From Pseudomonadota bacterium (GTDB lineage: Bacteria; Pseudomonadota; Gammaproteobacteria; Pseudomonadales; Azotimanducaceae): DNA of 13,670 bases. Of this stretch, positions 1-6,584 are shown piece by piece (within the stretch, counting starts at the first letter, position 1; every line of letters begins with the position of its first letter). A program made the translations under genes and the position numbers. Where the stretch lies: assembly GCA_009936895.1 (NCBI GenBank), contig JAACDS010000094.1:1-13670 (forward strand), read 5' to 3'. The notes under the pieces were generated by a model. It was not told the origin of the DNA. It made no database searches and was given only the letters and a program-made list of their open reading frames with translations.

Positions 1-763
1 CATGGGCACCTACCAACTGCTGGAAGCCAGCCGGCGCTATCTTGCCACCCAGGCAACAAATCGACAGACGTCCTTTCGCTTTCACCACATTTCCACAGAC
101 GAAGTGTATGGCGACCTAGAGGGCCCCGAAGACCTATTCCGCGAGGACACGCCCTATGCGCCGTCGTCACCCTATTCGGCTAGCAAGGCCAGTTCCGATC
201 ACTTGGTGAGAGCCTGGCATCGAACCTACGGCTTGCCAGTCGTGATCACCAACTGCTCCAACAACTACGGCCCCTATCATTTTCCAGAAAAACTGATTCC
301 ACACATGATCCTCAACGCCCTGGAAGGCAAGCCGTTGCCCGTTTACGGCGACGGTTCCCAAGTACGAGACTGGCTGTATGTCGAGGATCACGCTCGGGCA
401 TTGCTACGAGTTGCGATCGACGGCAAGGTGGGCGAGACCTACAACATCGGCGGGCATAACGAGCGGACTAACCTGCAGGTAGTGGAAACCATTTGCGACC
501 TGCTGGAGGATCTTCGACCGACTAAACCTGAAGGCATCACCGCCTACAAAGACCTGATCACCTTCGTGACCGATCGTCCCGGCCACGACCTCCGCTACGC
601 CATTGACGCCAGCAAAATCGAGCGGGAACTGGGCTGGCGGCCCGCAGAGACCTTCGACAGCGGCATCCGAAAAACCGTCGCCTGGTATTTGGACAACCCC
701 CAGTGGTGGCAAGCCATCCTCAGCGGTGAGTATCAAATGCAGCGCAGTGGCACCGACGCTTGA
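1..763 (+). CDS. rfbB: dTDP-glucose 4,6-dehydratase, 5'-truncated by window edge
   Basis: RfbB/RmlB converts dTDP-D-glucose to dTDP-4-keto-6-deoxy-D-glucose, the second step of cytoplasmic dTDP-L-rhamnose synthesis. The frame is already open at the left edge. The ATG at position 2 is internal, because it lies inside the family's conserved GTYxLLEA segment. About 253 residues are visible. The usual length is about 350, so roughly 100 N-terminal residues with the NAD-binding Rossmann glycine motif lie outside. Visible family hallmarks are HHISTDEVYGD (residues 28-38 of the visible part, with the catalytic Thr-Asp-Glu), the SDR YxxxK pair in YSASK (58-62), NCSNNYGPYHFPEKLIP (84-100) and DGSQVRDWLYVEDH (117-130). 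The C-terminus is complete and ends in TGA. rfbD follows after 46 bases, consistent with an operon. Identity is firm. The rfbB/rmlB naming follows the usual convention. Confidence 0.96.
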   Translation, partial: MGTYQLLEASRRYLATQATNRQTSFRFHHISTDEVYGDLEGPEDLFREDTPYAPSSPYSASKASSDHLVRAWHRTYGLPVVITNCSNNYGPYHFPEKLIPHMILNALEGKPLPVYGDGSQVRDWLYVEDHARALLRVAIDGKVGETYNIGGHNERTNLQVVETICDLLEDLRPTKPEGITAYKDLITFVTDRPGHDLRYAIDASKIERELGWRPAETFDSGIRKTVAWYLDNPQWWQAILSGEYQMQRSGTDA

Positions 764-809
764 GCGCACTCGAACTCATGAGGCGCAGGGCTGTTACGGG
801 TATCAACCG

Positions 810-1694
810 ATGAACATTTTGGTACTGGGTCGTAACGGCCAGCTTGGGCAGTGCCTGCTAGACGTTTTGCCACGCGTTTACCCAAACGCCGTATTTTGGG
901 GCCGCCAACAACTGGATCTTGAGCAACTTGAGGGCATCGAACCTCGTCTCAGCGCCCAGCAGCCTGACGTGATCATCAATGCATCAGCCTACACGGCCGT
1001 GGATCAGGCAGAAACAAACTCGGCACTGGCCTATACCGTAAACCAACACGCGGTGGCGCAAGTGGCCGACTACTGCGCGAAAAACGACGTGGCCTTGCTG
1101 CATGTCTCTACGGACTATGTGTTCGACGGTTCATCTCAGCGGCCCTATGCCGAGACCGCTGAGCCCAATCCAAGCAGTGTCTACGGTGCCAGCAAACTCG
1201 CGGGCGAGAAAGCAATCGCCGCGAGTGGCTGCCGGCACGTCATTTTACGCACCGCTTGGGTTTTCAGTGAGCACGGACAGAACTTTTTCAAAACCATGCT
1301 CAGATTAGGCGGCGAGCGCGACACACTGCGCATTGTCGGGGATCAAATTGGCTGCCCGACCTACGCTCGCGATCTCGCCTTTGCGTTAATCTCAGTCCTC
1401 AAGCGCGTTGAAAACGGCACCTGCTCATGGGGTCTATACCACTACGCCGGAGGCCGCGATGTTTCCTGGTTTGAGTTCGCGGAAGCGATTTTCGCAGCAG
1501 CCGCGGACATTGGGCTGACCGTACCAAAGCATGTGATGGCAATAACCACCGAGGAATACCCTACTCCAGCACCGCGCCCGGCATGGTCGGTCCTCGACAG
1601 TTCGCTTTTCACTCACGCCTTTGGGCACCCAGCCTCGAACTGGCAGACGGCCATCGAAGCCTGTCTTCGGGCGCTAAACCAGCCGAGTCAGTAA
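810..1694 (+). CDS. rfbD: dTDP-4-dehydrorhamnose reductase
   Basis: RfbD/RmlD reduces dTDP-4-keto-L-rhamnose to dTDP-L-rhamnose with NAD(P)H, the last step of the pathway. The product is 294 residues, normal for the family. The ATG at 810 was chosen because translation there begins MNILVLGRNGQLGQ, placing the nucleotide-binding GxxGQLG at residues 7-13. The open frame continues upstream to 603 but only overlaps rfbB. Other hallmarks are INASAYTAVDQAE (56-68), VSTDYVFDGS (99-108), the catalytic YGASK (125-129), GCPTYARDLA (181-190) and the C-terminal RPAWSVLDS (256-264). No strong Shine-Dalgarno sequence precedes the ATG, so coupling to rfbB is possible. rfbA and rfbC, often in the same operon, do not follow. 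They may lie upstream or elsewhere. The last 21 bases overlap the end of a convergent glycosyltransferase gene. Confidence 0.96.
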   Translation: MNILVLGRNGQLGQCLLDVLPRVYPNAVFWGRQQLDLEQLEGIEPRLSAQQPDVIINASAYTAVDQAETNSALAYTVNQHAVAQVADYCAKNDVALLHVSTDYVFDGSSQRPYAETAEPNPSSVYGASKLAGEKAIAASGCRHVILRTAWVFSEHGQNFFKTMLRLGGERDTLRIVGDQIGCPTYARDLAFALISVLKRVENGTCSWGLYHYAGGRDVSWFEFAEAIFAAAADIGLTVPKHVMAITTEEYPTPAPRPAWSVLDSSLFTHAFGHPASNWQTAIEACLRALNQPSQ

Positions 1695-2738
1695 CGCAGA
1701 GAGTTCTTCGCGAATTTTCTGATTGGAGAAGTGCTTTTCGTAGGAGGCAAACGCCACACCGGCATCAACACCACCGGGGATTTGAGTCGAAAGCGCGCCG
1801 GACAAACTCTCGGCAATAGAAGCAGGATCCCCGGCGGGCACCCACAGCAGCCCGCCGTTATGTGAGCGCATCTCTTCGGGATAGGCCTCTGCCTCCATCG
1901 TGATGACCGGTCGATCGCAGGCCAGTGACTGATACACCTTGTTAGGAATGACACGATTGGTTTTGTCTCCGACCCCGAAAACGCCAAGGCACAAATCGGC
2001 AGCACCGATTCGGGCAGGCAACTCGATCAGCGGCACCCACTCCTCGAAAGCCACGTATACCCTAGGATTCGAGACGCGCCGCACAATGGCTTCGCAAGTT
2101 GCCCGGTCAGGCCCAGTGCCCAAGAACGTCAGCCGGCAGACTGGCCCCTGATAATGGGCAACGGCTTCGGCAATGTAGGTCGCCCCCTGCAAACCGATAA
2201 AGGTGCCAAAAAACAGGGCTTCAGGAATGTGATTGGCCGGTTTTGCCTGAGGCTTAAAGAGCCCCTCCTCAGCACCTACTGGCAAAACGCAAATCTGCTC
2301 GATGGGAGAGGCGTGCTCACGGGAAAAATACGCGGCATGTTCTTGGGTATCGGCGATAAGCCAATTGGCGCGAGCAAAGCACTCTTGCTCCCACCGCAGC
2401 AGGCGTCGGCCCTTGCCAGAGGCGGCCGAAAATTTCTGGCGCTCAAAGACCTGCTTATCAAAGGCACTGATCAACGGATCGAACACCAAGGGAATGCCCT
2501 TGCGTCGGGCCCAACGGCTGGCGGCGGCAACATCCCGCTGACGGAAGCAGGGCACCCAAACCAGATCAATATCTCGAAACCCTCTCAGAGCCGCCTCCAG
2601 ATCGGCAGTTTGGGAAAGCCTTGGCTGAAAGGTCTGCACCTCCCAGCCCAACTGGGAAAAGCAGCTCATCAGGGTACGATTGCGCGGATAGTCCGGGCCG
2701 TAGTTGCCGAATCGCCCCCACCAAAGAACGATGCTCAC
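1674..2738 (-). CDS. GT-B fold glycosyltransferase (group 1/GT4-like)
   Basis: A 354-residue protein resembling family 4 (group 1) glycosyltransferases, which transfer sugars from nucleotide donors at the cytoplasmic face of the membrane. The start is a GTG at 2738 giving MSIVLWWGRFGNYGPDYPRN. The N-terminal half (1-170) looks like the acceptor domain. The C-terminal half (about 171-354) shows the donor-binding features: FFGTFIGLQG (176-185), LTFLGTGPDR (203-212), and PNKVYQSLACDRPVIT (265-280), where the family's donor-contacting segment lies. The classical EX7E pair is not clear, so activity is inferred from fold. No signal peptide is seen, and any membrane contact would be peripheral. It converges on rfbD with a 21-base overlap of the 3' ends. 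The neighbouring rhamnose genes suggest O-antigen, capsule or exopolysaccharide synthesis. Neither donor nor acceptor sugar can be read from the sequence. Confidence 0.85.
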   Translation of the reverse strand: MSIVLWWGRFGNYGPDYPRNRTLMSCFSQLGWEVQTFQPRLSQTADLEAALRGFRDIDLVWVPCFRQRDVAAASRWARRKGIPLVFDPLISAFDKQVFERQKFSAASGKGRRLLRWEQECFARANWLIADTQEHAAYFSREHASPIEQICVLPVGAEEGLFKPQAKPANHIPEALFFGTFIGLQGATYIAEAVAHYQGPVCRLTFLGTGPDRATCEAIVRRVSNPRVYVAFEEWVPLIELPARIGAADLCLGVFGVGDKTNRVIPNKVYQSLACDRPVITMEAEAYPEEMRSHNGGLLWVPAGDPASIAESLSGALSTQIPGGVDAGVAFASYEKHFSNQKIREELSALLTRLV

Positions 2739-3172
2739 CTAGATAATCCACGGATAATAAAAGTTAGGTTCATTTGCCGGCGTCATTATTACCAAATAAT
2801 TGCTCACACGTCATTCGCCAATGTTTCCACATCCACACCCCTTCAGCCAGACCGAATGGCAATTAACACCGTGCACTGTGTGCCCCCAGCGGGCACCTGA
2901 ACCGCAACAAAGTGCAGGCTCCAAACGGGTAGGCGGCTAGGGAGAAAAGCATCAGTATGCATTGAACTATTGCGCGCCGCTCGAGTGCCCTCGGATTGAT
3001 CGGTGATTTAGCACGCGGTGTGCTCGACAAGGTGAGTGGAGAGACCACCCCCCTCGAATCGTGGCGAATTCAACGGAACGGCAGGCCGACAAAACAGACG
3101 ATCCGACGCTGGAAGGCTTTCACTATCGATCGCTTCCGCGTTACCCTGCCGAGCGCTGGCCATAAAGCCCGC

Positions 3173-3208
3173 GTCCTATCAGATAGGGTCGTCACTGGCC
3201 TTGTGACG
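3173..3208 (+). promoter_or_regulatory. Tandem small hairpins in the symporter leader
   Basis: Two adjacent inverted repeats lie directly upstream of the symporter ribosome-binding site. The first is CCTAT-CAG-ATAGG at 3175-3187, extendable to 3173-3189 by two G-T wobble pairs. The second is CGTCAC, a 7-base loop, GTGACG at 3190-3208. They end 5 bases before the GGGGAGG Shine-Dalgarno. They could form mRNA structure affecting translation of the TTG-started symporter, or the second could be a small operator. Both stems are short, and chance occurrence is possible. Confidence 0.3.
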
Positions 3209-3213
3209 TTCTT

Positions 3214-3220
3214 GGGGAGG
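3214..3220 (+). promoter_or_regulatory. Ribosome-binding site fixing the TTG start of the symporter
   Basis: GGGGAGG lies 5 bases before a TTG at 3226. This strong Shine-Dalgarno decides the start, since no in-frame ATG occurs nearby and the protein then begins directly ahead of its first predicted membrane helix. Confidence 0.75.
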
Positions 3221-3225
3221 AAAAC

Positions 3226-4707
3226 TTGCATCCGATCGATCTGGCCGTCGTTGTCGCCTATGTGGCGCTCATTACCTTTGTGGGCATCCGCTTTGCCCAA
3301 CGCGTCAAAACCGCCAAAGATTTTTTTCTCGCCGGTCGTTCGCTGACGTGGTGGGTAATCGGCTTGTCGATTATCGGCACCAACGTCGATACCAATGGGT
3401 ACATTGGCGCCTCTGGCAACGCCTACAGCATTGGTATTGCCCAAGCGAACTTCGAATGGATCGGCGCGATTCCCGCAATGATCATCGCGGCCTTAATCTT
3501 TATCCCCCTTTACTGGCGCGCCGGGGTGTACTCCATCCCCGAGTACTTGGGGCTTCGCTACAATCAGGCTGTGCGAGTGGTTGCCGCCGGCATCGTTGTG
3601 ACAGTCTCTGTGTTCGCCATGGGCGTGGCCATGTGGGCGCTGGCGATCACTCTGCAAACGTTTATTGGCTGGCCTATTTGGCTCGGCATTTTGGTCTCCG
3701 GCACCGTTGTCGGCTTGTACAGTGTGGCTGGGGGCTTGGGCGCGGTCGCCGTCACTGACAGCATTCAGGTCTGCATCATGTTCCTCTGCGGGCTGATCAT
3801 CGTGGGCATCGGGATCAGTGATGCCGGCGGAAGCGCGAGTTTCGTCGCCAAACTCACCGCCGAAAACCCAACGCACTTACAGGCGTATTTGCCGTCGGAT
3901 CACGAAAGCTATCCCTGGCATGGGGTCATCTTGGGACTGGGACTGGTGCTCTCGCCCGCTTACTGGGTGGGTGGCCAGGCGATTTTACAGCGCACCCTTG
4001 GCGCGAAAACCCAGTGGGACGCCAGCGCCGGCATGATGTTTGCCGCCGTCGCCAAAACCTTCGTGCCCGTTCTCATCGTCTTTCCCGGCCTGCTGGCACT
4101 GGTCATGATGGCGGAAATTGAATACCCAGACATGGCTTTGCCGTGGGTGATCAAGAATGTACTGCCCGTCGGTGTTTCTGGACTGATGTTCGTTGCCATT
4201 ATCGCGGCGCTGCAGTCGTCTATCGACTCCAGCATCAACTCCACCGCGCTGATCATTACTCGGGACATTCGCCATGTGCTGATGAAAAACCACAACCCCG
4301 AATCGGATCTGAAAATTGGGCGCATACTGACCTTGACTTTGCTGCTGAGTGCCATGTGTATTGCCCCCTACATCGGCAATCTGGGCGGCATTTTCAATTT
4401 CTTGCAGTCACTGCTGTCGCTATTCCAAGGCCCGATGCTGGCATTGCTGCTGTTGGGCGCCATGACCAAGCGAGCCACCGGCACAGCGGGCATCATTACG
4501 CTGGTCAGCGGGGTCTTGCTGGCAGGCATTTTGTCTTGGGTCGTCGAGTTGAATATGCTCTACGTCGCCTTCTTTACCTTTTGTTATGCGGTGCCGGCCC
4601 TGTGGATTATCAGCGGGTTTACGAAACCCCACAGCGACGACCACCTGCGTAACCTGACCTATTCACCCTGGGCGAACAGCAACGCCAATAAACCGTCCGC
4701 TGTTTAG
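3226..4707 (+). CDS. Sodium/solute symporter, SSS family (SGLT-like)
   Basis: An inner-membrane secondary transporter of 493 residues, probably driving uptake of a sugar-like or other small organic solute with Na+. It is strongly hydrophobic with many helices, beginning at residues 4-22. Family signatures include AKDFFLAGRSLTWWVIGLS (30-48), YSVAGGLGAVAVTDSIQ (165-181), WVGGQAILQRTLGAKTQWDA (247-266) and LPVGVSGLMFVAIIAALQSS (313-332). The segment around 329-340 keeps the serines of the family's Na2 sodium site. Compared from memory with Vibrio SGLT, positions matching Asn64, Glu88, Lys294 and Gln428 appear kept. Those matching Gln69, Asn260 and gate Tyr263 are Gly, Gly and Ala, so the substrate may not be galactose. 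The start is TTG with a strong Shine-Dalgarno. The stop TAG is embedded in the ribosome-binding site of the next gene. It is first in a three-gene unit. Confidence 0.9.
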   Translation: MHPIDLAVVVAYVALITFVGIRFAQRVKTAKDFFLAGRSLTWWVIGLSIIGTNVDTNGYIGASGNAYSIGIAQANFEWIGAIPAMIIAALIFIPLYWRAGVYSIPEYLGLRYNQAVRVVAAGIVVTVSVFAMGVAMWALAITLQTFIGWPIWLGILVSGTVVGLYSVAGGLGAVAVTDSIQVCIMFLCGLIIVGIGISDAGGSASFVAKLTAENPTHLQAYLPSDHESYPWHGVILGLGLVLSPAYWVGGQAILQRTLGAKTQWDASAGMMFAAVAKTFVPVLIVFPGLLALVMMAEIEYPDMALPWVIKNVLPVGVSGLMFVAIIAALQSSIDSSINSTALIITRDIRHVLMKNHNPESDLKIGRILTLTLLLSAMCIAPYIGNLGGIFNFLQSLLSLFQGPMLALLLLGAMTKRATGTAGIITLVSGVLLAGILSWVVELNMLYVAFFTFCYAVPALWIISGFTKPHSDDHLRNLTYSPWANSNANKPSAV

Positions 4708-4711
4708 GAGA
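4706..4711 (+). promoter_or_regulatory. Ribosome-binding site overlapping the symporter stop codon
   Basis: AGGAGA shares two bases with the symporter's TAG stop (4705-4707) and lies 7 bases before the ATG at 4719. Ribosomes finishing the symporter would land on it, which implies translational coupling and supports the small downstream ORF as a real gene. Confidence 0.7.
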
Positions 4712-4718
4712 AATTGAC

Positions 4719-4910
4719 ATGGAACTACCGGTTATTTGGGCGAACTACATTTCCATCGGCCTATTTCTGGCCTTAGGCGTTGGGGTATGGAGTATTCCAA
4801 AGTCTGCTGTCGTTCCCGAGGAATACGCAGGGGAAACTTGGCGTGATCTGCGCTGGTGGGCGACGGGTTTGATTCTTTTCCAAATCGCCCTGTATACCTT
4901 TTTCCGTTAG
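4719..4910 (+). CDS. Small two-helix membrane protein, putative symporter partner
   Basis: A 63-residue protein with no family I can name. It has two hydrophobic stretches, about residues 6-24 (WANYISIGLFLALGVGVWS) and 47-62 (WATGLILFQIALYTFF), joined by a short polar loop that includes PKSAVVPEEYAGETWRDLRW. It is therefore a small integral membrane protein, probably hairpin-like. A good Shine-Dalgarno overlaps the stop of the symporter gene, the spacing is only 11 bases, and the kinase follows after 9 bases. Some SSS transporters are known to be encoded beside a small membrane subunit (for example the YhdT/PanF arrangement), so an accessory or stability role for the symporter is a reasonable inference. 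There is no direct functional evidence. The strong ribosome-binding site and tight packing make it very likely to be real. Confidence 0.8.
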   Translation: MELPVIWANYISIGLFLALGVGVWSIPKSAVVPEEYAGETWRDLRWWATGLILFQIALYTFFR

Positions 4911-4919
4911 TGACTGGCC

Positions 4920-5432
4920 TTGGCGCCTCGGTCCAACATCGTCCTGATTGGTATGCCGGGTGCTGGCAAAAGCACGCTGGGCGTGCTGTTGGCCAAGGCC
5001 TTGGGCTACGATTTCCTGGACACCGACGTGCTCATTCAGCGCCGGGCAAGCCTCACCTTGGCGGAGTACTTGCACAGACACGGTCATCAGGCGCTGCGTC
5101 AATTTGAGTCGCAGACCATCGCCGACCTGAATGTGCAGCAAACGGTGATCGCCACCGGCGGCAGCGCAATCTACGGCGAGACAGCCATGCGACACTTGGC
5201 GCTCATGGGGCATATCGTGTACCTGCGTTGCCCGCTATCGGTTTTGGATCAACGTGTTGGCAACATGAAAGCACGCGGGATCGCGGCGCCGCCTGGTCAG
5301 GGCTTAAACGAAGTCGAGGCCGAGCGAGTGCCGCTGTATGAGCAGTATGCCGACGCGACACTGGATGTCGGCACCCAGTCTATGGAAGACGCTCTAAACA
5401 AGCTGCTCGCTCTGTTAAAACTCGCTGACTGA
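4920..5432 (+). CDS. Shikimate-kinase-like P-loop kinase
   Basis: A soluble 170-residue kinase of the shikimate kinase fold, the usual size. It shows Walker A GMPGAGKST (11-19), DTD (34-36) where shikimate kinases bind substrate and Mg, an arginine at LRQFE (59-63) matching the FRxxE motif, and ERVPLYEQYAD (135-145) matching the lid-following RxPLY segment. It departs from true AroK at the GGG motif, which reads ATGGSAIY (78-85), and the lid segment ARGIAAPPGQGLN (118-130) is unusual. It may be a paralogue acting on another hydroxylated substrate. The start is TTG at 4920: an in-frame TGA sits at 4911, TTG is the first standard start after it, and the next ATG (4953) is inside the P-loop. No clear ribosome-binding site is present, so coupling to the preceding gene (9 bases away) is likely. 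aroB does not follow, unlike a typical aroK locus. Confidence 0.85.
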   Translation: MAPRSNIVLIGMPGAGKSTLGVLLAKALGYDFLDTDVLIQRRASLTLAEYLHRHGHQALRQFESQTIADLNVQQTVIATGGSAIYGETAMRHLALMGHIVYLRCPLSVLDQRVGNMKARGIAAPPGQGLNEVEAERVPLYEQYADATLDVGTQSMEDALNKLLALLKLAD

Positions 5433-5487
5433 ACCTCTTACGTCGCGCTTAAACACGCTGTGGATTTCCGTGCAAGTCTCGCTTTGG

Positions 5488-5516
5488 TATACAAAGGGGG
5501 GCAGCAAATGGATAAT
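5488..5516 (+). promoter_or_regulatory. Possible sigma70-type promoter for the MoxR-VWA unit
   Basis: TATACA (5488-5493, 4 of 6 to TTGACA) and GATAAT (5511-5516, 5 of 6 to TATAAT) are 17 bases apart. This would give a leader of about 115 bases containing the palindrome and hairpin. The -35 match is weak, so this is only a candidate. Confidence 0.25.
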
Positions 5517-5556
5517 CCTGGGCTTTGCGCAAACATGTGCGTGGATCTTTTTTGTT

Positions 5557-5576
5557 CGCCGACCGTCCAGTCGGCG
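5557..5576 (+). repeat. Perfect 7-bp GC-rich hairpin
   Basis: CGCCGAC, a 6-base loop, GTCGGCG. The T-run lies before, not after, the stem on this strand. On the other strand the stem is followed by A residues. It therefore does not have the layout of an intrinsic terminator in either direction. It could be an operator or a leader hairpin of the MoxR mRNA. Confidence 0.5.
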
Positions 5577-5625
5577 TGAGGGGTTCGGTCGCACTAACCA
5601 GGCGTGATAGCAACTTTCACCAAAT

Positions 5626-5631
5626 TAAGGA
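5626..5631 (+). promoter_or_regulatory. Ribosome-binding site that decides the MoxR start
   Basis: TAAGGA lies 5 bases before the ATG at 5637. The frame is also open from a GTG at 5604, but that codon has no Shine-Dalgarno, so 5637 is preferred. Confidence 0.7.
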
Positions 5632-5636
5632 TCATC

Positions 5637-6575
5637 ATGGGGGATATCGAAAAACTGGCGGGATCTGTAGCGTCGCTACAGGCATCGTTTGAGGAACACC
5701 GTTACATCTGCAGCGATGAAATCGCTACGGCCGTGTTTCTTGCCTACCAGCTACGCAAGCCCATTTTGATTGAGGGACCTCCCGGCGTTGGCAAAACCGA
5801 GCTGGCGAAAACTGCGGCGGAGATGTTTGCGCTGCCACTGATTCGTTTGCAGTGCTACGAAGGACTGGATGAATCTAAAGCCATCTACGAGTGGAAGTAT
5901 GGCAAGCAGCTGCTCTATACCCAGGTTCTGAAAGAAGCCCTCAATGAAGTGCTTGGCGACGCCAAGGGCTTCCGCGAGTCCGTACAGGCGCTGCACAACT
6001 TTGGCGATATCTTTTTCTCAGAGGAGTTCTTAGAACCGCGCCCGTTGATGAAGGCGCTAAAAGAAGAGGACGGCTGCATTTTGCTGATCGACGAGATCGA
6101 TAAGGCCGACCACGAATTTGAGTCACTGCTGCTGGAAATCCTCTCCGACTTTCAATTGTCAATTCCAGAAATTGGCACCATCAAGGCTGCGGCGGAACCC
6201 CCCTCGGTATTTTTGACCTCGAACAACACGCGAGAAATCTCTGACGCCCTAAAACGCCGATGCCTGCATCTGTACATTCCGTTTCCAGACGTCGACATAG
6301 AACAACGCATCATCGGTGCCCGAGTCCCTGAAATTCCGCCAGCGCTGCAAAAGCAGTTGGTGGCTTTTATCCATGAACTGCGCAACCTCGACCTGAAGAA
6401 GATGCCGGCGATTTCCGAGACCATCGACTGGGCGCGCACCTTAGTACTGCTGCATGCAGAAGCCCTCGATCCTCAGATGGTCAAGGACACATTGAATGTG
6501 ATTCTGAAGTTTCAGGAAGACATCGATAACGTCAAAAGCGAAGTACCCGCTCTGACCGCCAAGGTTTCCAACTAG
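5637..6575 (+). CDS. MoxR-family AAA+ ATPase (CoxD-like)
   Basis: A 312-residue cytoplasmic AAA+ ATPase of the MoxR class. Members work with VWA-domain partners as chaperones that mature or activate enzymes, often inserting metal cofactors (CbbQ, NorQ and CoxD are known examples). The ATPase elements are complete: Walker A GPPGVGKT (47-54), Walker B CILLIDE (147-153), sensor 1 TSNN (194-197), an arginine-finger region ALKRRC (204-209) and a sensor 2 arginine near SETIDWAR (260-267). The length fits the short CoxD/NorQ type, not the longer RavA type. The start at 5637 is set by the TAAGGA ribosome-binding site. The VWA gene follows in the same frame after TAG and three codons. No recognisable client enzyme is adjacent, so the substrate is unknown. 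Confidence 0.9.
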   Translation: MGDIEKLAGSVASLQASFEEHRYICSDEIATAVFLAYQLRKPILIEGPPGVGKTELAKTAAEMFALPLIRLQCYEGLDESKAIYEWKYGKQLLYTQVLKEALNEVLGDAKGFRESVQALHNFGDIFFSEEFLEPRPLMKALKEEDGCILLIDEIDKADHEFESLLLEILSDFQLSIPEIGTIKAAAEPPSVFLTSNNTREISDALKRRCLHLYIPFPDVDIEQRIIGARVPEIPPALQKQLVAFIHELRNLDLKKMPAISETIDWARTLVLLHAEALDPQMVKDTLNVILKFQEDIDNVKSEVPALTAKVSN

Positions 6576-6576
6576 G
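6574..6576 (+). promoter_or_regulatory. Weak Shine-Dalgarno overlapping the MoxR stop codon
   Basis: AGG, sharing two bases with the TAG stop of the MoxR gene, lies 8 bases before the ATG at 6585. It is the only plausible ribosome-binding element for the VWA gene and suggests coupled translation. The second ATG (6591) is a possible alternative start. Confidence 0.4.
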
Positions 6577-6584
6577 TTTTCCGC

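Larger units (their letters stand above)
2739..3225. other. Divergent intergenic region, no convincing gene
   Basis: This 487-base stretch separates the leftward glycosyltransferase from the rightward symporter operon and should hold both promoters. The part next to the glycosyltransferase (about 2740-2825) is visibly richer in A+T than the rest, as expected of a promoter region, but I could not pick a confident -35/-10 pair on either strand. A 6-bp hairpin lies at 2880-2896 (GTGCCC, 5-base loop, GGGCAC) with no T-run, so it is not an intrinsic terminator. Two more small hairpins sit immediately before the symporter ribosome-binding site. Short open frames here (for example 2996 rightward and 3048 leftward) have no recognisable domains. 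I saw no tRNA or known riboswitch pattern. Confidence 0.6.
5433..5636 (+). other. Intergenic region with palindromes before the MoxR gene
   Basis: This gap of about 200 bases probably ends the symporter-kinase transcript and starts the MoxR-VWA transcript. It contains a perfect 10-base palindrome TTTGCGCAAA (5524-5533), a run of six T at 5548-5553, and a 7-bp GC-rich hairpin at 5557-5576. A possible weak terminator is formed by ATCC (5515-5518) with GGAT (5543-5546) around a CGCA/TGCG inner stem just before the T-run, but it is bulged and unconvincing. No small ORF here looks real. Confidence 0.5.

Noticed and set aside
2880..2896. GTGCCC/GGGCAC hairpin as a terminator
   Set aside because: No T-run follows on either strand, and it lies between divergent genes where no terminator is expected.
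2154..2900. A 248-residue rightward open frame opposite the glycosyltransferase gene
   Set aside because: It is antisense to a gene with clear GT-B motifs, has no recognisable domain and no ribosome-binding site. It is a shadow of codon bias.
2996..3346. A rightward open frame in the intergenic region running into the symporter gene
   Set aside because: No domain, no ribosome-binding site, and it overlaps the symporter start in another frame.
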